From Cinclus cinclus (Eukaryota > Chordata > Aves > Passeriformes > Cinclidae): a DNA stretch of 64,000 nucleotides. The notes beneath the pieces are model-generated. The model searched no databases, was not told where the DNA came from, and saw only the letters and a program-made list of their open reading frames with translations. Numbering within the stretch: the first letter of the stretch is position 1; the number at the start of each line of letters is the position of its first letter. Below, in pieces: positions 37,001-51,000 of the stretch. The stretch lies in assembly GCF_963662255.1 (NCBI RefSeq), contig NC_085068.1:248001-312000 (forward strand). The letters run 5' to 3'. Made by a program: the position numbers and the translations under genes.

Positions 37001-37840
37001 GAATCATTTGATTCTTGGCCTCCATGGTGGCGTAATTGTACCAGGTTTTACTTGGGCCCCATGCTTTCACAATACATCCCTGCTCCTTTTAGGCCCATTG
37101 GTGTCAAAAGGGATTATTAGATTGTTAGCCTCCATTGGGTCACAATGGATCCTTGCTTCTCTTAACCCCTGTGCTGTCACAATGCATCCCATGCCCTTTT
37201 AGGCCACTTGATGTCACAATGAATTATTTGATTCTTGGCCTCCATGGTGGCATAATAGATCCTTGCTTCTATTGTTCCCCGTGCTGTAACAATTCATCCC
37301 TGCCCCTTTAAGGCCCATTGGTGCCACAAGGGATCATTAGATTGTTAGCCTGCATTGGGTCACAATGGTTCCTTGCTTCTCTTAACCTCTGTGGTGTCAT
37401 AATGCATCCCATGCCCTTTTAGGCCACTTGATGTCACAATGAATCATTTGATTCTTGGCCTCCATTGTGTCAAAATGGTTCCTTGTTTCTATTGGGCCCC
37501 ATGCTGTCACAATTCATCCCTGGCCCTTTTACGCCCCCTGGTGTCAAATGGGATCCTGGGATTATTAGCCTCCATTGGGTCACAATGGATCCTTGCTTCT
37601 CTTAACCCCTGTGGTGTCACAATGCATCCCATGCCCTTTTAGGCCACTTGATGTCACAATGAATCATTTGATTCTTGGCCTCCATGGTGGCATAATAGAT
37701 CCTTGCTTCTATTGGTCCCCGTGCTGTAACAATCCATCCCTGGCCCTTTTTATACCCCCTGGTGCCACAAGGGATCATTAGATTGTTAGCCTGCATTGGG
37801 TCACAATGGTTCCTTGCTTCTCTTAACCTCTGTGGTGTCA
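30138..37840 (+). repeat. 35-mer tandem duplication, copy 1 (7,703 bp)
   Basis: This block and the next are almost the same over 7.7 kb. I noticed only two differences: T at 30920 against G at 38623, and A at 36431 against G at 44134. The crossover lies in a ~70-bp stretch shared by both ends (GGGATCATTAGATTGTTAGC through CTCTGTGGTGTCA, about 37770-37840). It holds the right 3.9 kb of the older 5,065-bp copy 2 plus 34056-37840. Such high identity means a recent event, or an assembly artefact. Confidence 0.9.
35815..36914 (+). repeat. Module L copy 5 (diverged)
   Basis: L module with private changes: TTTGCTTCTTGG, CCCCATGATTTCAC, GAACCATTGGATTC and CTGCATGGTGGC. It is not derived directly from the L copies at 26790 and 31855, which lack these. 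A matching copy lies at 43518 through the 7,703-bp duplication. Confidence 0.75.
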
Positions 37841-40800
37841 TAATGCATCCCATGCCCTTTTAGGCCACTTGATGTGACAATGAATCATTTGATTCTTGGC
37901 CTCCATTGTGTCAAAATGGTTCCTTGTTTCTATTGGGCTCCATGCTGTCACAATTCATCCCTGGCCCTTTTACGCCCCCTGGTGTCAAATGGGATCCTGG
38001 GATTATTAGCCTCCATTGGGTCACAATGGATCCTTGCTTCTCTTAACCCCTGTGCTGTCACAATGCATCCCATGCCCTTTTAGGCCACTTGATGTCACAA
38101 TGAATCATTTGATTCTTGGCCTCCATGGTGGCATAATAGATCCTTGCTTCTATTGGTCCCCGTGCTGTAACAATCCATCCCTGGCCCTTTTTATACCCCC
38201 TGGTGCCACAAGGGATCATTAGATTGTTAGCCTGCAATGGGTCACAATGGTTCCTTGCTTCTCTTAACCTCTGTGGTGTCACAATGCATCCCATGCCCTT
38301 TTAGGCCACTTGATGTCACAATGAATCATTTGATTCTTGGCCTTCATGGTGTCATAATGGTTCCTTGCTTCTATAGGTCCCCATGCTGTCAGAGTTCATC
38401 CGTGGTCCTTTTGCGCCCCCTGGTGTCAAAAGGGATTCTTAGATTGTTAGCCTGCATTGGGTCACAATGGTTCCTTGCTTCTATTAACCCCTGTGGTGTC
38501 ACAATGCATCCCATGCCCTTTTAGGCCACTTGATGTCACAATGAATCATTTGATTCTTGGCCTCCATGGTGGCATAATTGTACCAGGTTTTACTGGGGCC
38601 CCATGCTTTCACAAATCATCCCGGCCTCTTTTAGGCCCATTGGTGTCACAAGGGATCATTAGATTGTTAGCCTGCATTGGGTCACAATGGTTCCTTGCTT
38701 CTCTTAACCTCTGTGGTGTCACAATGCATCCCATGCCCTTTTAAGCCACTTGATGTCACAATGAATCATTTGATTCTTGGCCTCCATGGTGTCATAATTG
38801 TTCCTTGTTTCTATTGGGCCCCATGCTGTCACAATTCATCCCTGGCCCTTTTTATTCCCCCCAGGTGCCACAACGGATCATTAGATTGTTAGCCTGCATT
38901 GGGTCACAATGGTTCCTTGCTTCTCTTAACCTCTGTGGTGTCACAATGCATTCCAAGCCCTTTTAGGCCACTTGGTCTTACAATGAACCATTTGATTCTT
39001 GGCCTTCATGGTGTCATAATGGTTCCTTGCTTCCATAGGTCCCCATGCTGTCAGAGTCCATCCGTGGTCCTTTTGCGCCCCCTGGTGTCAAAAGGGATTC
39101 TTAGATTGTTAGCCTGCATTGGGTTACAATGGTGCCTTGCTTCTCTTAACCCCTGTGGTGTCACAATGCATCCCATGCCCTTTTAGGCCACATGATGTCA
39201 CAATGAATCATTTGATTCTTGGCCTCCATGGTGGCGTAATTGTACCAGGTTTTACTTGGGCCCCATGCTTTCACAATACATCCCGGCCCCTTTTAGGCCC
39301 ATTGGTGTCACAAGGGATCATTAGATTGTTAGTCTCCATTGGGTCACAATGGTTCCTTGCTTCTCTTAACCTCTGTGGTGTCACAATGCATTCCAAGCTT
39401 TTTAGGCCACTTGGTCTTACAATGAACCATTTGATTCTAGGCCTTCATGGTTTCATAATGGTTCCTTGCTTCTATAGGTCCCCATGCTGTCAGAGTTCAT
39501 CCGTGGTCCTTTTTCGCCCCCTGGTGTCAAAAGGGATTCTTAGATTGTTAGCCTGCATTGGGTCACAATGGTTCCTTGCTTCTCTTAACCTCTGTGGTGT
39601 CACAATGCATCCCATGCACTTTTAGGCCACTTAATGTCACAATGAATCATTTGATTCTTGGCCTCCATGGTGGCATAATTGTCCCAGGTTTTACTTGGGC
39701 CCCATGCTTTCACAATTCATCCCTGGCCCTTTTAGGCCCATTGGTGTCACAAGGGATCATTAGATTGTTAGCCTGCATTGGGTCACAATGGTTCCTTGCT
39801 TCTCTTAACCCCTGTGGTGTCACAATGCATTCCAAGCCCTTTTAGGCCACTTGGTCTTACAATGAACCATTTGATTCTTGGCCTTCATGGTGTCATAATG
39901 GTTCCTTGCTTCTATAGGTCCCCATGCTGTCAAGGTTCATCCGTGGTCATTTTGCGCCCCCTGGTGTCAAAAGGGATTCTTAGATTGTTAGCCTGCATTG
40001 GGTCACAATGGTTCCTTGCTTCTCTTAACCCCTGTGGTGTCACAATGCATCCCATGCCCTTTTAGGCCACTTGATGTCACAATGAATCATTTGATTCTTG
40101 GCCTCCATGGTGGCATAATGGTTCCTTGTTTCTATTGGTCCCCATGCTGTCACAATTCATCCCTGGCCCTTTTACGCCCCCTGGTGTCAAATGGGATCCT
40201 GGGATTGTTAGCCTCCATTGGGTCACAATGGATCCTTGCTTCTCTTAACCCCTGTGCTGTCACAATGCATCCCATGCCCTTTTAGGCCACTTGATGTCAC
40301 AATGAATCATTTGATTCTTGGCCTCCACGGTGGCATAATTGATCCTTGCTTCTATTGGTCCCCGTGCTGTAACAATCCATCCCTGGCCCTTTTTATACCC
40401 CCTGGTGCCACAAGGGATCATTAGATTGTTAGCCTGCATTGGGTCACAATGGTTCCTTGCTTCTCTTAACCTCTGTGGTGTCACAATGCATTCCAAGCCT
40501 TTTAGGCCACTTGGTCTTACAATGAACCATTTGATTCTTGGCCTTCATGGTGTCATAATGGTTCCTTGCTTCTATAGGTCCCCATGCTGTCAGAGTTCAT
40601 CCGTGGTCCTTTTGCGCCCCCTGGTGTCAAAAGGGATTCTTAGATTGTTAGCCTGCATTGGGTCACAATGGTTCCTTGCTTCTCTTAACCCCTGTGCTGT
40701 CACAATGCATCCCATGCACTTTTAGGCCACTTGATGTCACAATGAATCATTTGATTCTTGGCCTCCATGGTGGCGTAATTGTACCAGGTTTTACTTGGGC

Positions 40801-43800
40801 CCCATGCTTTCACAATACATCCCTGCCCCTTTTAGGCCCATTGGTGTCAAAAGGGATCATTAGATTGTTAGCCTGCAAGGGGTCACAATGGTTCCTTGCT
40901 TCTCTTAACCTCTGTGGTGTCACAATGCATCCCATGCCCTTTTAGGCCACTTGATGTCACAATGAATCATTTGATTCTTGGCCTCCATGGCGTCATAATT
41001 GTTCCTTGTTTCTATTGGGCCCCATGCTGTCACAATTCATCCCTGGCCCTTTTTATACCCCCTGGTGCCACAAGGGATCATTAGATTGTTAGCCTGCAAT
41101 GGGTCACAATGGTTCCTTGCTTCTCTTAACCTCTGTGGTGTCACAATGCATTCCAAGCCCTTTTAGGCCACTTGGTCTTACAATGAACCATTTGATTCTT
41201 GGCCTTCATGGTGTCATAATGGTTCCTTGCTTCCATAGGTCCCCATGCTGTCAGAGTCCATCCGTGGTCCTTTTGCGCCCCCTGGTGTCAAAAGGGATTC
41301 TTAGATTGTTAGCCTGCATTGGGTCACAATGGTTCCTTGGTTCTCTTAACCCCTGTGGTGTCACAATGCATCCCATGCCCTTTTAGGCCACTTGATGTCA
41401 CAATGAATCATTTGATTCTTGGCCTCCATGGTGGCGTAATTGTACCAGGTTTTACTTGGGCCCCATGCTTTCACAATACATCCCTGCTCCTTTTAGGCCG
41501 ATTGCTGTCAAAAGGGATTATTAGATTGTTAGCCTCCATTGGGTCACAATTGATCCTTGCTTCTCTTAACACCTGTGCTGTCACAATGCATCCCATGCCC
41601 TTTTAGGCCACATGATGTCACAATGAATTATTTGATTCTTGGCCTCCATGGTGGCATAATAGATCCTTGCTTCTATTGGTCCCCGTGCTGTAACAATTCA
41701 TCCCTGGACCTTTTAGGCCCATTGGTGTCACAAGGGATCATTAGATTGTTAGCCTGCAATGGGTCACAATGGTTCCTTGCTTCTCTTAACCTCTGTGGTC
41801 TCACAATGCATCCCATGCCCTTTTAGGCCACTTGATGTCACAATGAATCATTTGATTCTTGGCCACCATGGAGTCATAATTGTTCCTTGTTTCTATTGGG
41901 CCCCATGCTGTCACAATTCATCCCTGGCCCTTTTTATACCCCCTGGTGCCACAAGGGATCATTAGATTGTTAGCCTGCATTGGGTCACAATGGTTCCTTG
42001 CTTCTCTTAACCTCTGTGGTGTCACAATGCATTCCAAGCCCTTTTAGGCCACTTGGTCTTACAATGAACCATTTGATTCTTGGCCTTCATGGTGTCATAA
42101 TGGTTCCTTGCTTCCATAGGTCCCCATGCTGTCAGAGTCCATCCGTGGTCCTTTTGCGCCCCCTGGTGTCAAAAGGGATCATTAGATTGTTAGCCTGCAT
42201 TGGGTCACAATGGTTCCTTGCTTCTCTTAACCCCTGTGGTGTCACAATGCATCCCATGCCCTTTTAGGCCACTTGATGTCACAATGAATCATTTGATTCT
42301 TGGCCTCCATGGTGGCGTAATTGTACCAGGTTTTCATTGGGCCCCATGCTTTCACAATACATCCCTGCTCCTTTTAGGCCCATTGGTGTCAAAAGGGATT
42401 ATTAGATTGTTAGCCTCCATTGGGTCACAATGGATCCTTGCTTCTCTTAACCCCTGTGCTGTCACAATGCATCCCATGCACTTTTAGGCCACTTGATGTC
42501 ACAATGAATTACTTGATTCTTGGCCGCCATGGTGTCATAATGGTTCCTTGCTTCTATTGGTCCCCGTGCTGTAACAATTCATCCCTGCCCCTTTTAGGCC
42601 CATTGGTGCCACAAGGGATCATTAGATTGTTAGCCTGCATTGGGTCACAATGGTTCCTTGCTTCTCTTAACCTCTGTGGTGTCACAATGCATTCCAAGCC
42701 TTTTAGGCCACTTGGTCTTACAATGAACCATTTGATTCTTGGCCTTCATGGTGTCATAATGGTTCCTTGCTTCTATAGGTCCCCATGCTGTCAGAGTCCA
42801 TCCGTGGTCCTTTTGCGCCCCCTGGTGTCAAAAGGGATTCTTAGATTGTTAGCCTGCATTGGGTCACAATGGTTCCTTGCTTCTCTTAACCCCTGTGGTG
42901 TCACAATGCATCCCATGCCCTTTTAGGCCACTTGATGTCACAATGAATCATTTGATTCTTGGCCTCCATGGTGGCGTAATTGTACCAGGTTTTCATTGGG
43001 CTCCATGCTTTCACAAAACATCCCTGCTCCTTTTATGCCCATTGGTGTCAAAAGGGATTATTAGATTGTTAGCCTCCATTGGGTCACAATGGATCCTTGC
43101 TTCTCTTAACCCCTGTGCTGTCACAATGCATCCCATGACTTTTAGGCCACTTGATGTCACAATGAATTATTTGATTCTTGGCCTCCATGGTGGCATAATA
43201 GATCCTTGCTTCTATTGTTCCCCGTGCTGTAACAATTCATCCCTGCCCCTTTAAGGCCCATTGGTGCCACAAGGGATCATTAGATTGTTAGCCTGCATTG
43301 GGTCACAATGGTTCCTTGCTTCTCTTAACCTCTGTGGTGTCATAATGCATCCCATGCCCTTTTAGGCCACTTGATGTCACAATGAATCATTTGATTCTTG
43401 GTCTCCATTGTGTCAAAATGGTTCCTTGTTTCTATTGGTCCCCATGCTGTCACAATTCATCCCTGGCCCTTTTACGCCCCCTGGTGTCAAATGGGATCCT
43501 GGGATTATTAGCCTCCATTGGGTCACAATGGATCCTTGGTTCTCTTAACCCCTGTGCTGTCACAATGCATCCCATGCCCTTTTAGGCCACTTAATGTCAC
43601 AATGAATCATTTGCTTCTTGGCCTCCATGGTGGCATAATTGTACCAGGTTTTACTTGGGCCCCATGATTTCACAATTCATCCCTGGCCCTTTTAGGCCCA
43701 TTGGTGTCACAAGGGATCATTAGATTGTTAGCCTGCATTGGGTCACAATGGTTCCTTGCTTCTCTTAACCCCTGTGGTGTCACAATGCATTCCAAGCCCT

Positions 43801-45543
43801 TTTAGGCCACTTGGTCTTACAATGAACCATTGGATTCTTGGCCTTCATGGTGTCATAATGGTTCCTTGCTTCTATAGGTCCCCATGCTGTCAAGGTTCAT
43901 CCGTGGTCATTTTGCGCCCCCTGGTGTCAAAAGGGATTCTTAGATTGTTAGCCTGCATTGGGTCACAATGGTTCCTTGCTTCTCTTAACCCCTGTGGTGT
44001 CACAATGCATCCCATGCCCTTTTAGGCCACTTGATGTCACAATGAATCATTTGATTCTTGGCCTGCATGGTGGCATAATGGTTCCTTGTTTCTATTGGTC
44101 CCCATGCTGTCACAATTCATCCCTGGCCCTTTTGCGCCCCCTGGTGTCAAATGGGATCCTGGGATTATTAGCCTCCATTGGGTCACAATGGATCCTTGCT
44201 TCTCTTAACCCCTGTGGTGTCACAATGCATCCCATGCCCTTTTAGGCCACTTGATGTCACAATGAATCATTTGATTCTTGGCCTCCACGGTGGCATAATT
44301 GATCCTTGCTTCTATTGGTCCCCGTGCTGTAACAATCCATCCCTGGCCCTTTTTATACCCCCTGGTGCCACAAGGGATCATTAGATTGTTAGCCTGCATT
44401 GGGTCACAATGGTTCCTTGCTTCTCTTAACCTCTGTGGTGTCACAATGCATTCCAAGCCTTTTAGGCCACTTGGTCTTACAATGAACCATTTGATTCTTG
44501 GCCTTCATGGCGTCATAATGGTTCCTTGCTTCTATAGGTCCCCATGCTGTCAGAGTTCATCCGTGGTCCTTTTGCGCCCCCTGGTGTCAAAAGGGATTCT
44601 TAGATTGTTAGCCTGCATTGGGTCACAATGGTTCCTTGGTTCTCTTAACCCCTGTGGTGTCACAATGCATCCCATGCCCTTTTAGGCCACTTGATGTCAC
44701 AATGAATCATTTGATTCTTGGCCTCCATGGTGGCGTAATTGTACCAGGTTTTACTTGGGCCCCATGCTTTCACAATACATCCCTGCTCCTTTTAGGCCCA
44801 TTGGTGTCAAAAGGGATTATTAGATTGTTAGCCTCCATTGGGTCACAATGGATCCTTGCTTCTCTTAACCCCTGTGCTGTCACAATGCATCCCATGCCCT
44901 TTTAGGCCACTTGATGTCACAATGAATTATTTGATTCTTGGCCTCCATGGTGGCATAATAGATCCTTGCTTCTATTGTTCCCCGTGCTGTAACAATTCAT
45001 CCCTGCCCCTTTAAGGCCCATTGGTGCCACAAGGGATCATTAGATTGTTAGCCTGCATTGGGTCACAATGGTTCCTTGCTTCTCTTAACCTCTGTGGTGT
45101 CATAATGCATCCCATGCCCTTTTAGGCCACTTGATGTCACAATGAATCATTTGATTCTTGGCCTCCATTGTGTCAAAATGGTTCCTTGTTTCTATTGGGC
45201 CCCATGCTGTCACAATTCATCCCTGGCCCTTTTACGCCCCCTGGTGTCAAATGGGATCCTGGGATTATTAGCCTCCATTGGGTCACAATGGATCCTTGCT
45301 TCTCTTAACCCCTGTGGTGTCACAATGCATCCCATGCCCTTTTAGGCCACTTGATGTCACAATGAATCATTTGATTCTTGGCCTCCATGGTGGCATAATA
45401 GATCCTTGCTTCTATTGGTCCCCGTGCTGTAACAATCCATCCCTGGCCCTTTTTATACCCCCTGGTGCCACAAGGGATCATTAGATTGTTAGCCTGCATT
45501 GGGTCACAATGGTTCCTTGCTTCTCTTAACCTCTGTGGTGTCA
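37841..45543 (+). repeat. 35-mer tandem duplication, copy 2 (7,703 bp)
   Basis: Second near-exact copy. Even unusual variants are repeated, for example CATGACTTTTAGG (35431 and 43134), TTTGCTTCTTGGCC (35908 and 43611), GAACCATTGGATTC (36121 and 43824) and CTGTGGTCTCAC (34091 and 41794). Matching stops at 45544, where this copy has GTCACAATGCATTCCGAGCC and the first copy continues as GTCATAATGCATCCC. Confidence 0.9.
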
Positions 45544-46884
45544 CAATGCATTCCGAGCCTTTTAGGCCACTTGGTCTTACAATGAACCATTTGATTCTTG
45601 GCCTTCATGGTGTCATAATGCTTCCTTGCTTCTATAGGTCCCCATGCTGTCAGAGTCCATCCGTGGTCCTTTTGCGCCCCCTGGTGTCAAAAGGGATTCT
45701 TAGATTGTTAGCCTGCATTGGGTCACAATGGTTCCTTGCTTCTCTTAACCCCTGTGGTGTCACAATGCATCCCATGCCCTTTTAGGCCACTTGATGTCAC
45801 AATGAATCATTTGATTCTTGGCCTCCATGGTGGCGTAATTGTACCAGGTTTTACTTGGGCCCCATGCTTTCACAATACATCCCTGCCCCTTTTAGGCCCA
45901 TTGGTGTCACAAGGGATCATTAGATTGTTAGCCTCCATTGGGTCACAATGGATCCTTGCTTCTCTTAACCCCTGTGCTGTCACAATGCATCCCATGCCCT
46001 TTTAGGCCACATGATGTCACAATGAATTATTTGATTCTTGGCCTCCATGGTGGCATAATAGATCCGTGCTTCTATTGGTCCCCGTGCTGTAACAATCCAT
46101 CCCTGGCCCTTTTTATACCCCCTGGTGCCACAAGGGATCAATAGATTGTTAGCCTGCATTGGGTCACAATGGTTCCTTGCTTCTCTTAACCTCTGTGGTG
46201 TCACAATGCATTCCAAGCCTTTTAGGCCACTTGGTCTTACAATGAACCATTTGATTCTTGGCCTTCATGGTGTCATAATGGTTCCTTGCTTCTATAGGTC
46301 CCCATGCTGTCAGAGTCCATCCGTGGTCCTTTTGCGCCCCCTGGTGTCAAAAGGGATTCTTAGATTGTTAGCCTGCAATGGGTCACAATGGTTCCTTGCT
46401 TCTCTTAACCCCTGTGGTGTCACAATGCATCCCATGCCCTTTTAGGCCACTTGATGTCACAATGAATCATTTGATTCTTGGCCTCCATGGTGGCGTAATT
46501 GTCCCAGGTTTTACTTGGGCCCCATGCTTTCACAATACATCCCTGCCCCTTTTAGGCCCATTGGTGTCAAAAGGGATCATTAGATTGTTAGCCTCCATTG
46601 GGTCACAATGGATCCTTGCTTCTCTTAACCCCTGTGCTGTCACAATGCATCCCATGCCCTTTTAGGCCACATGATGTTACAATGAATTATTTGATTCTTG
46701 GCCTCCATGGTGGCATAATAGATCCTTGCTTCTATTGGTCCCCGTGCTGTAACAATCCATCCCTGGCCCTTTTTATACCCCCTGGTGCCACAAGGGATCA
46801 TTAGATTGTTAGCCTGCATTGGGTCACAATGGTTCCTTGCTTCTCTTAACCTCTGTGGTGTCATAATGCATCCCATGCCCTTTT

Positions 46885-49800
46885 ATGCCACTTTATGTCA
46901 CAATGAATCATTTGATTCTTGGCCTCCATGGTGGCATAATTGTACCAGGTTTTACTTGGGCCCCATGCTTTCACAATTCATCCCTGCCCCTTTTAGGCCC
47001 ATTGGTGTCACAAGGGATCATTAGATTGTTAGCCTCCATTGGGTCACAATGGTTCCTTGCTTCTCTTAACTTCTGTGGTGTCACAATGTATCCCATGCCC
47101 TTTTAGGCCACTTGATGTCACAATGAATCATTTGATTTTTGGCCTGCATAGTGGCATAATCGTACGAGGTTTCTATTGGGCCCCATGCTGTCACAATTCA
47201 TCCCTGCCCCTTTTAGGCCCATAGGTGTAACAAGGGATCATTAGATTGTTAGCCTGCATTGGGTCACAATGGTTCCTTGCTTCTCTTAACCTCTGTGGTG
47301 TCACAATGCATCCCATGCCCTTTTAGGCCACTTGATGTCACAATGAATCATTTGTTTCTTGGCCTCCATGGTGGCATAATGGTTCCTTGATTCTAATGGG
47401 CCCCATGCTGTCACAATTCATCCCTGCCCCTTTTACGCCCCATGGTGTCAAATGGGATTCTTAGATTGTTAGGCAGCATTGGATCACAATAGTTCCTTGC
47501 TTCTCTTAACCGCTGTGGTGTCACAATGCATTCCAAGCCCTTTTAGGCCACTTGGTCTTACAATGAACCATTTGATTCTTGGCCTTCATGGTGTCATAAT
47601 GGTTCCTTGCTTCTATAGGTCCCCATGCTGTCAGAGTTCATCCGTGGTCCTTTTGCGCCCCCTGGTTTCAAAAGGGATTCTTAGATTGTTAGCCTGCATT
47701 GGGTCACAATGGTTCCTTGCTTCTCTTAACCTCTGTGGTGTCACAATGCATCCCATGCCCTTTTAGGCCACTTAATATCGCAATGAATCATTTGATTCTT
47801 GGCCTCCATGATGGCGTAATTGTACCAGGTTTTACTGGGGCCCCATGCTTTCACAAATCATCCCTGCCTCTTTTAGGCCCATTGGTGTTACAAGGGATCA
47901 TTAGATTGTTAGCCTGCATTGGGTCACAATGGTTCCTTGCTTCTCTTAACCCCTGTGGTGTCACAATGCATCCCATGCCCTTTTAGGCCACTTGATGTCA
48001 CAATGAATCATATGATTCATGGCCTCCATGGTGTCATAATGGTTCCTTGCTTCTATAGGTCCCCATGCTGTCACAATTCATCCCTGGCCCTTTTACGCCC
48101 CCTGGTGTCAAATGGGATCCTGGGATTATTAGCCTCCATTGGGACACAATGGATCCTTGCTTCTCTTAACCTCTGTGGTGTCACAATGCATTCCAAGCCC
48201 TTTTAGGCCACTTGATGTCACAATGAATCATTTGATTCTTGGCCTTCATGGTGTCATAATGGTTCCTTGCTTCTATAGGTCCCCATGCTGTCAGAGTTCA
48301 TCCGTGGTCCTTTTGCGCCCTCTGGTGTCAAAAGGGATTCTTAGATTGTTAGCCTGCATTGGGTCACAATGGTTCCTTGCTTCTCTTAACCCCTGTGGTG
48401 TCACAATGCATCCCATGCCCTTTTAGGCCACTTGATGTCACAATGAATCATTTGATTCTTGGCCTCCATGGTGGCATAATTGTACCAGGTTTTACTTGGG
48501 CCCCATGCTGTCACAATTCATCCCTGCCCCTTTTAGGCCCATTGGTGTCACAAGGGATCATTAGATTGTTAGCCTGCATTGGGTCACAATGGTTCCTTGC
48601 TTCTCGTAACCTCTGTGGTGTCACAATGCATCCCATGCCCTTTTAGGCCACTAGATGTCACAATGAATCATTTGATTCTTGGCCTCCATGGTGTCATAAT
48701 GGTTCCTTGTTTCTATTGGGCCCCATGCTTTCACAATTCATCCCTGGCCCTTTTAGGCCCCCTGGTGTCAAATGGGATCCTGGGATTATTAGCCTCCATT
48801 GGGTCACAATGGATCCTTGCTTTTCTTAACCCCTGTGCTGTCACAATGCATCCCATGCCCTTTTAGGCCGCATGATGTCACAATGAATTATTTGATTCTT
48901 GGCCTCCATGGTGGCATAATAGATCCTTGCTTCTATTGGTCCCCGTGCTGTAACAATTCATCCCTGGCCCTTTTAGTCCCATTGGTGTCACAAGGGATCA
49001 TTAGATTGTTAGCCTGCATTGGGTCACAATGGTTCCGTGCTTCTCTTAACCTCTGTGGTGTCACAATGCATCCCATGCCCTTTTAGGCCACATGATGTCA
49101 CAACGAATCATTTGATTCTTGGCCTCCATTGTGGCGTAATTGTACGAGGTTTCTATTGGGCCCCATGCTTTCACAATACATCACTGCCCCTTTTAGGCCC
49201 ATTGGTGTCACAAGGGATCATTAGATTGTTAGCCTGCATTGGGTCACAATGGTTCCTTGCTTCTCTTAACCTCTGTGGTGTCACAATGCATCCCATGCCC
49301 TTTTAGGCCACTTGATGTCACAATGAATCATTTGATTCTTGGCCTTCGTGGTGTCATAATGTTTCCTTGCTTCTATAGGTCCCCATGCTGTCAGTGTTCA
49401 TCCGTGGTCCTTTTGCGCCCCCTGGTGTCAAAAGGGATTCTTAGATTGTTAGCCTGCATTGGGTCACAATGGTTCCTTGCTTCTCTTAACCCCTGTGGTG
49501 TCACAATGCATCCCATGCCCTTTTAGGCCACTTGATGTCACAATGAATCATTTGATTCTTGGCCTCCATGGTGGCATAATTGTACCAGGTTTTACTGGGG
49601 CCCCATGCTTTCACAAATCATCCCTGCCCTTTTAGGCCCATTGGTGTCACAAGGGATCATTAGATTGTTAGCCTGCATTGGGTCACAATGGTTCCTTGCT
49701 TCTCTTAACCTCTCTGGTGTCACAATGCATCCCATGCCCTTTTAGGCCACTTGATGTCACAATGAATCATTTGATTCTTGGCCTCCATGGTGGCATAATG

Positions 49801-51000
49801 GTTCCTTGTTTCTATTGGTCCCCATGCTGTCACAATTCATCCCTGGCCCTTTTATGCCCCCTGGTGTCAAATGGGATCCTGGGATTATTAGCCTCCATTG
49901 GGTCACAATGGATCCTTGCTTCTCTTAACCCCTGTGCTGTCACAATGCATTCCAAGCCCTTTTAGGCCACTTGATCTTACAATGAACCATTTGATTCTTG
50001 GCCTTCATGGTGTCATAATGGTTCCTTGCTTCTATAGGTCCCCTTGCTGTCAGAGTTCATCCATGGTCCTTTTGCGCCCCCTGGTGTCAAAAGGGATTCT
50101 TAGATTGTTAGCCTGCATTGGGTCACAATGGTTCCTTGTTTCTCTTAACCCCTGTGGTGTCACAATGGATCCCATGCCCTTTTAGGCCACTTGATGTCAC
50201 AATGAATCATTTGATTCTTGGCCTCCATGGTGGCATAATTGTACCAGGTTTTACTTGGGCCCCATGCTTTCACAATTCATCCCTGCCCCTTTTAGGCCCA
50301 TTGGTGTCACAAGGGATCATTAGATTGTTAGCCTGCATTGGGTCACAATGGTTCCTTGCTTCTCTTAACCCCTGTGGTGTCACAATGCATCCCATGCCCT
50401 TTTAGGCCACTTGATGTCACAATGAATCATTTGATTCTTGGCCTCCACGGTGGCATAATAGATCCTTGCTTTTATTGTTCCCCGTGCTGTAACAATCCAT
50501 CCCTGGCCCTTTTTATACCGCCTGGTGCCATAAGGGATCATTAGATTGTTAGCCTGCTTTGGGTCACAATGGTTCCTTGCTTCTCTTAACATCTGTGGTG
50601 TCACAATGCATTCCAAGCCCTTTTAGGCCACTAGATGTCACAATGAATCATTTGATTCTTGGCCTCCATGGTGTCATAATGGTTCCTTGTTTCTATTGGG
50701 CCCCATGCTGTCACAATTCATCCCTGGCCCTTTTACGCCCCCTGGTGTCAAATGGGATCCTGGGAATATTAGCCTCCATTGGGTCACAATGGATCCTTGC
50801 TTCTCTTAACTCCAGTGCGGTCACAATGCATTCCAAGCCCTTTTAGGCCACTTGATGTCACAATGAATCATTTAATTCTTGGCCTCCACGGTGGCATAAT
50901 AGGTCCTTGCTTCTATTGGTCACCGTGCTGCAACAATCCATCCCTGGCCCTTTTTATACCCCCTGGTGCCACAAGGGATCATTAGATTGTTAGCCTGCAT
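46885..51000 (+). repeat. Diverged monomer stretch without a clear HOR
   Basis: About 19 monomers with many single-copy variants, for example GGCCTTCGTGG at about 49343, CAACGAATCATTTG at about 49101, CCCCTTGCTGTCAG at about 50041 and CATATGATTCATGGCC at about 48010. The first 600 bp match 56350 onward at an offset of 9,465 bp. After that I could not follow a constant offset by eye. This may be an older or less homogenised zone between two HOR-rich domains. Confidence 0.6.

Noticed and set aside
37770..37840. Specific recombination signal at the 7,703-bp joint
   Set aside because: The shared ~70 bp is ordinary monomer sequence present in almost all copies, so nothing marks this joint as a special site.
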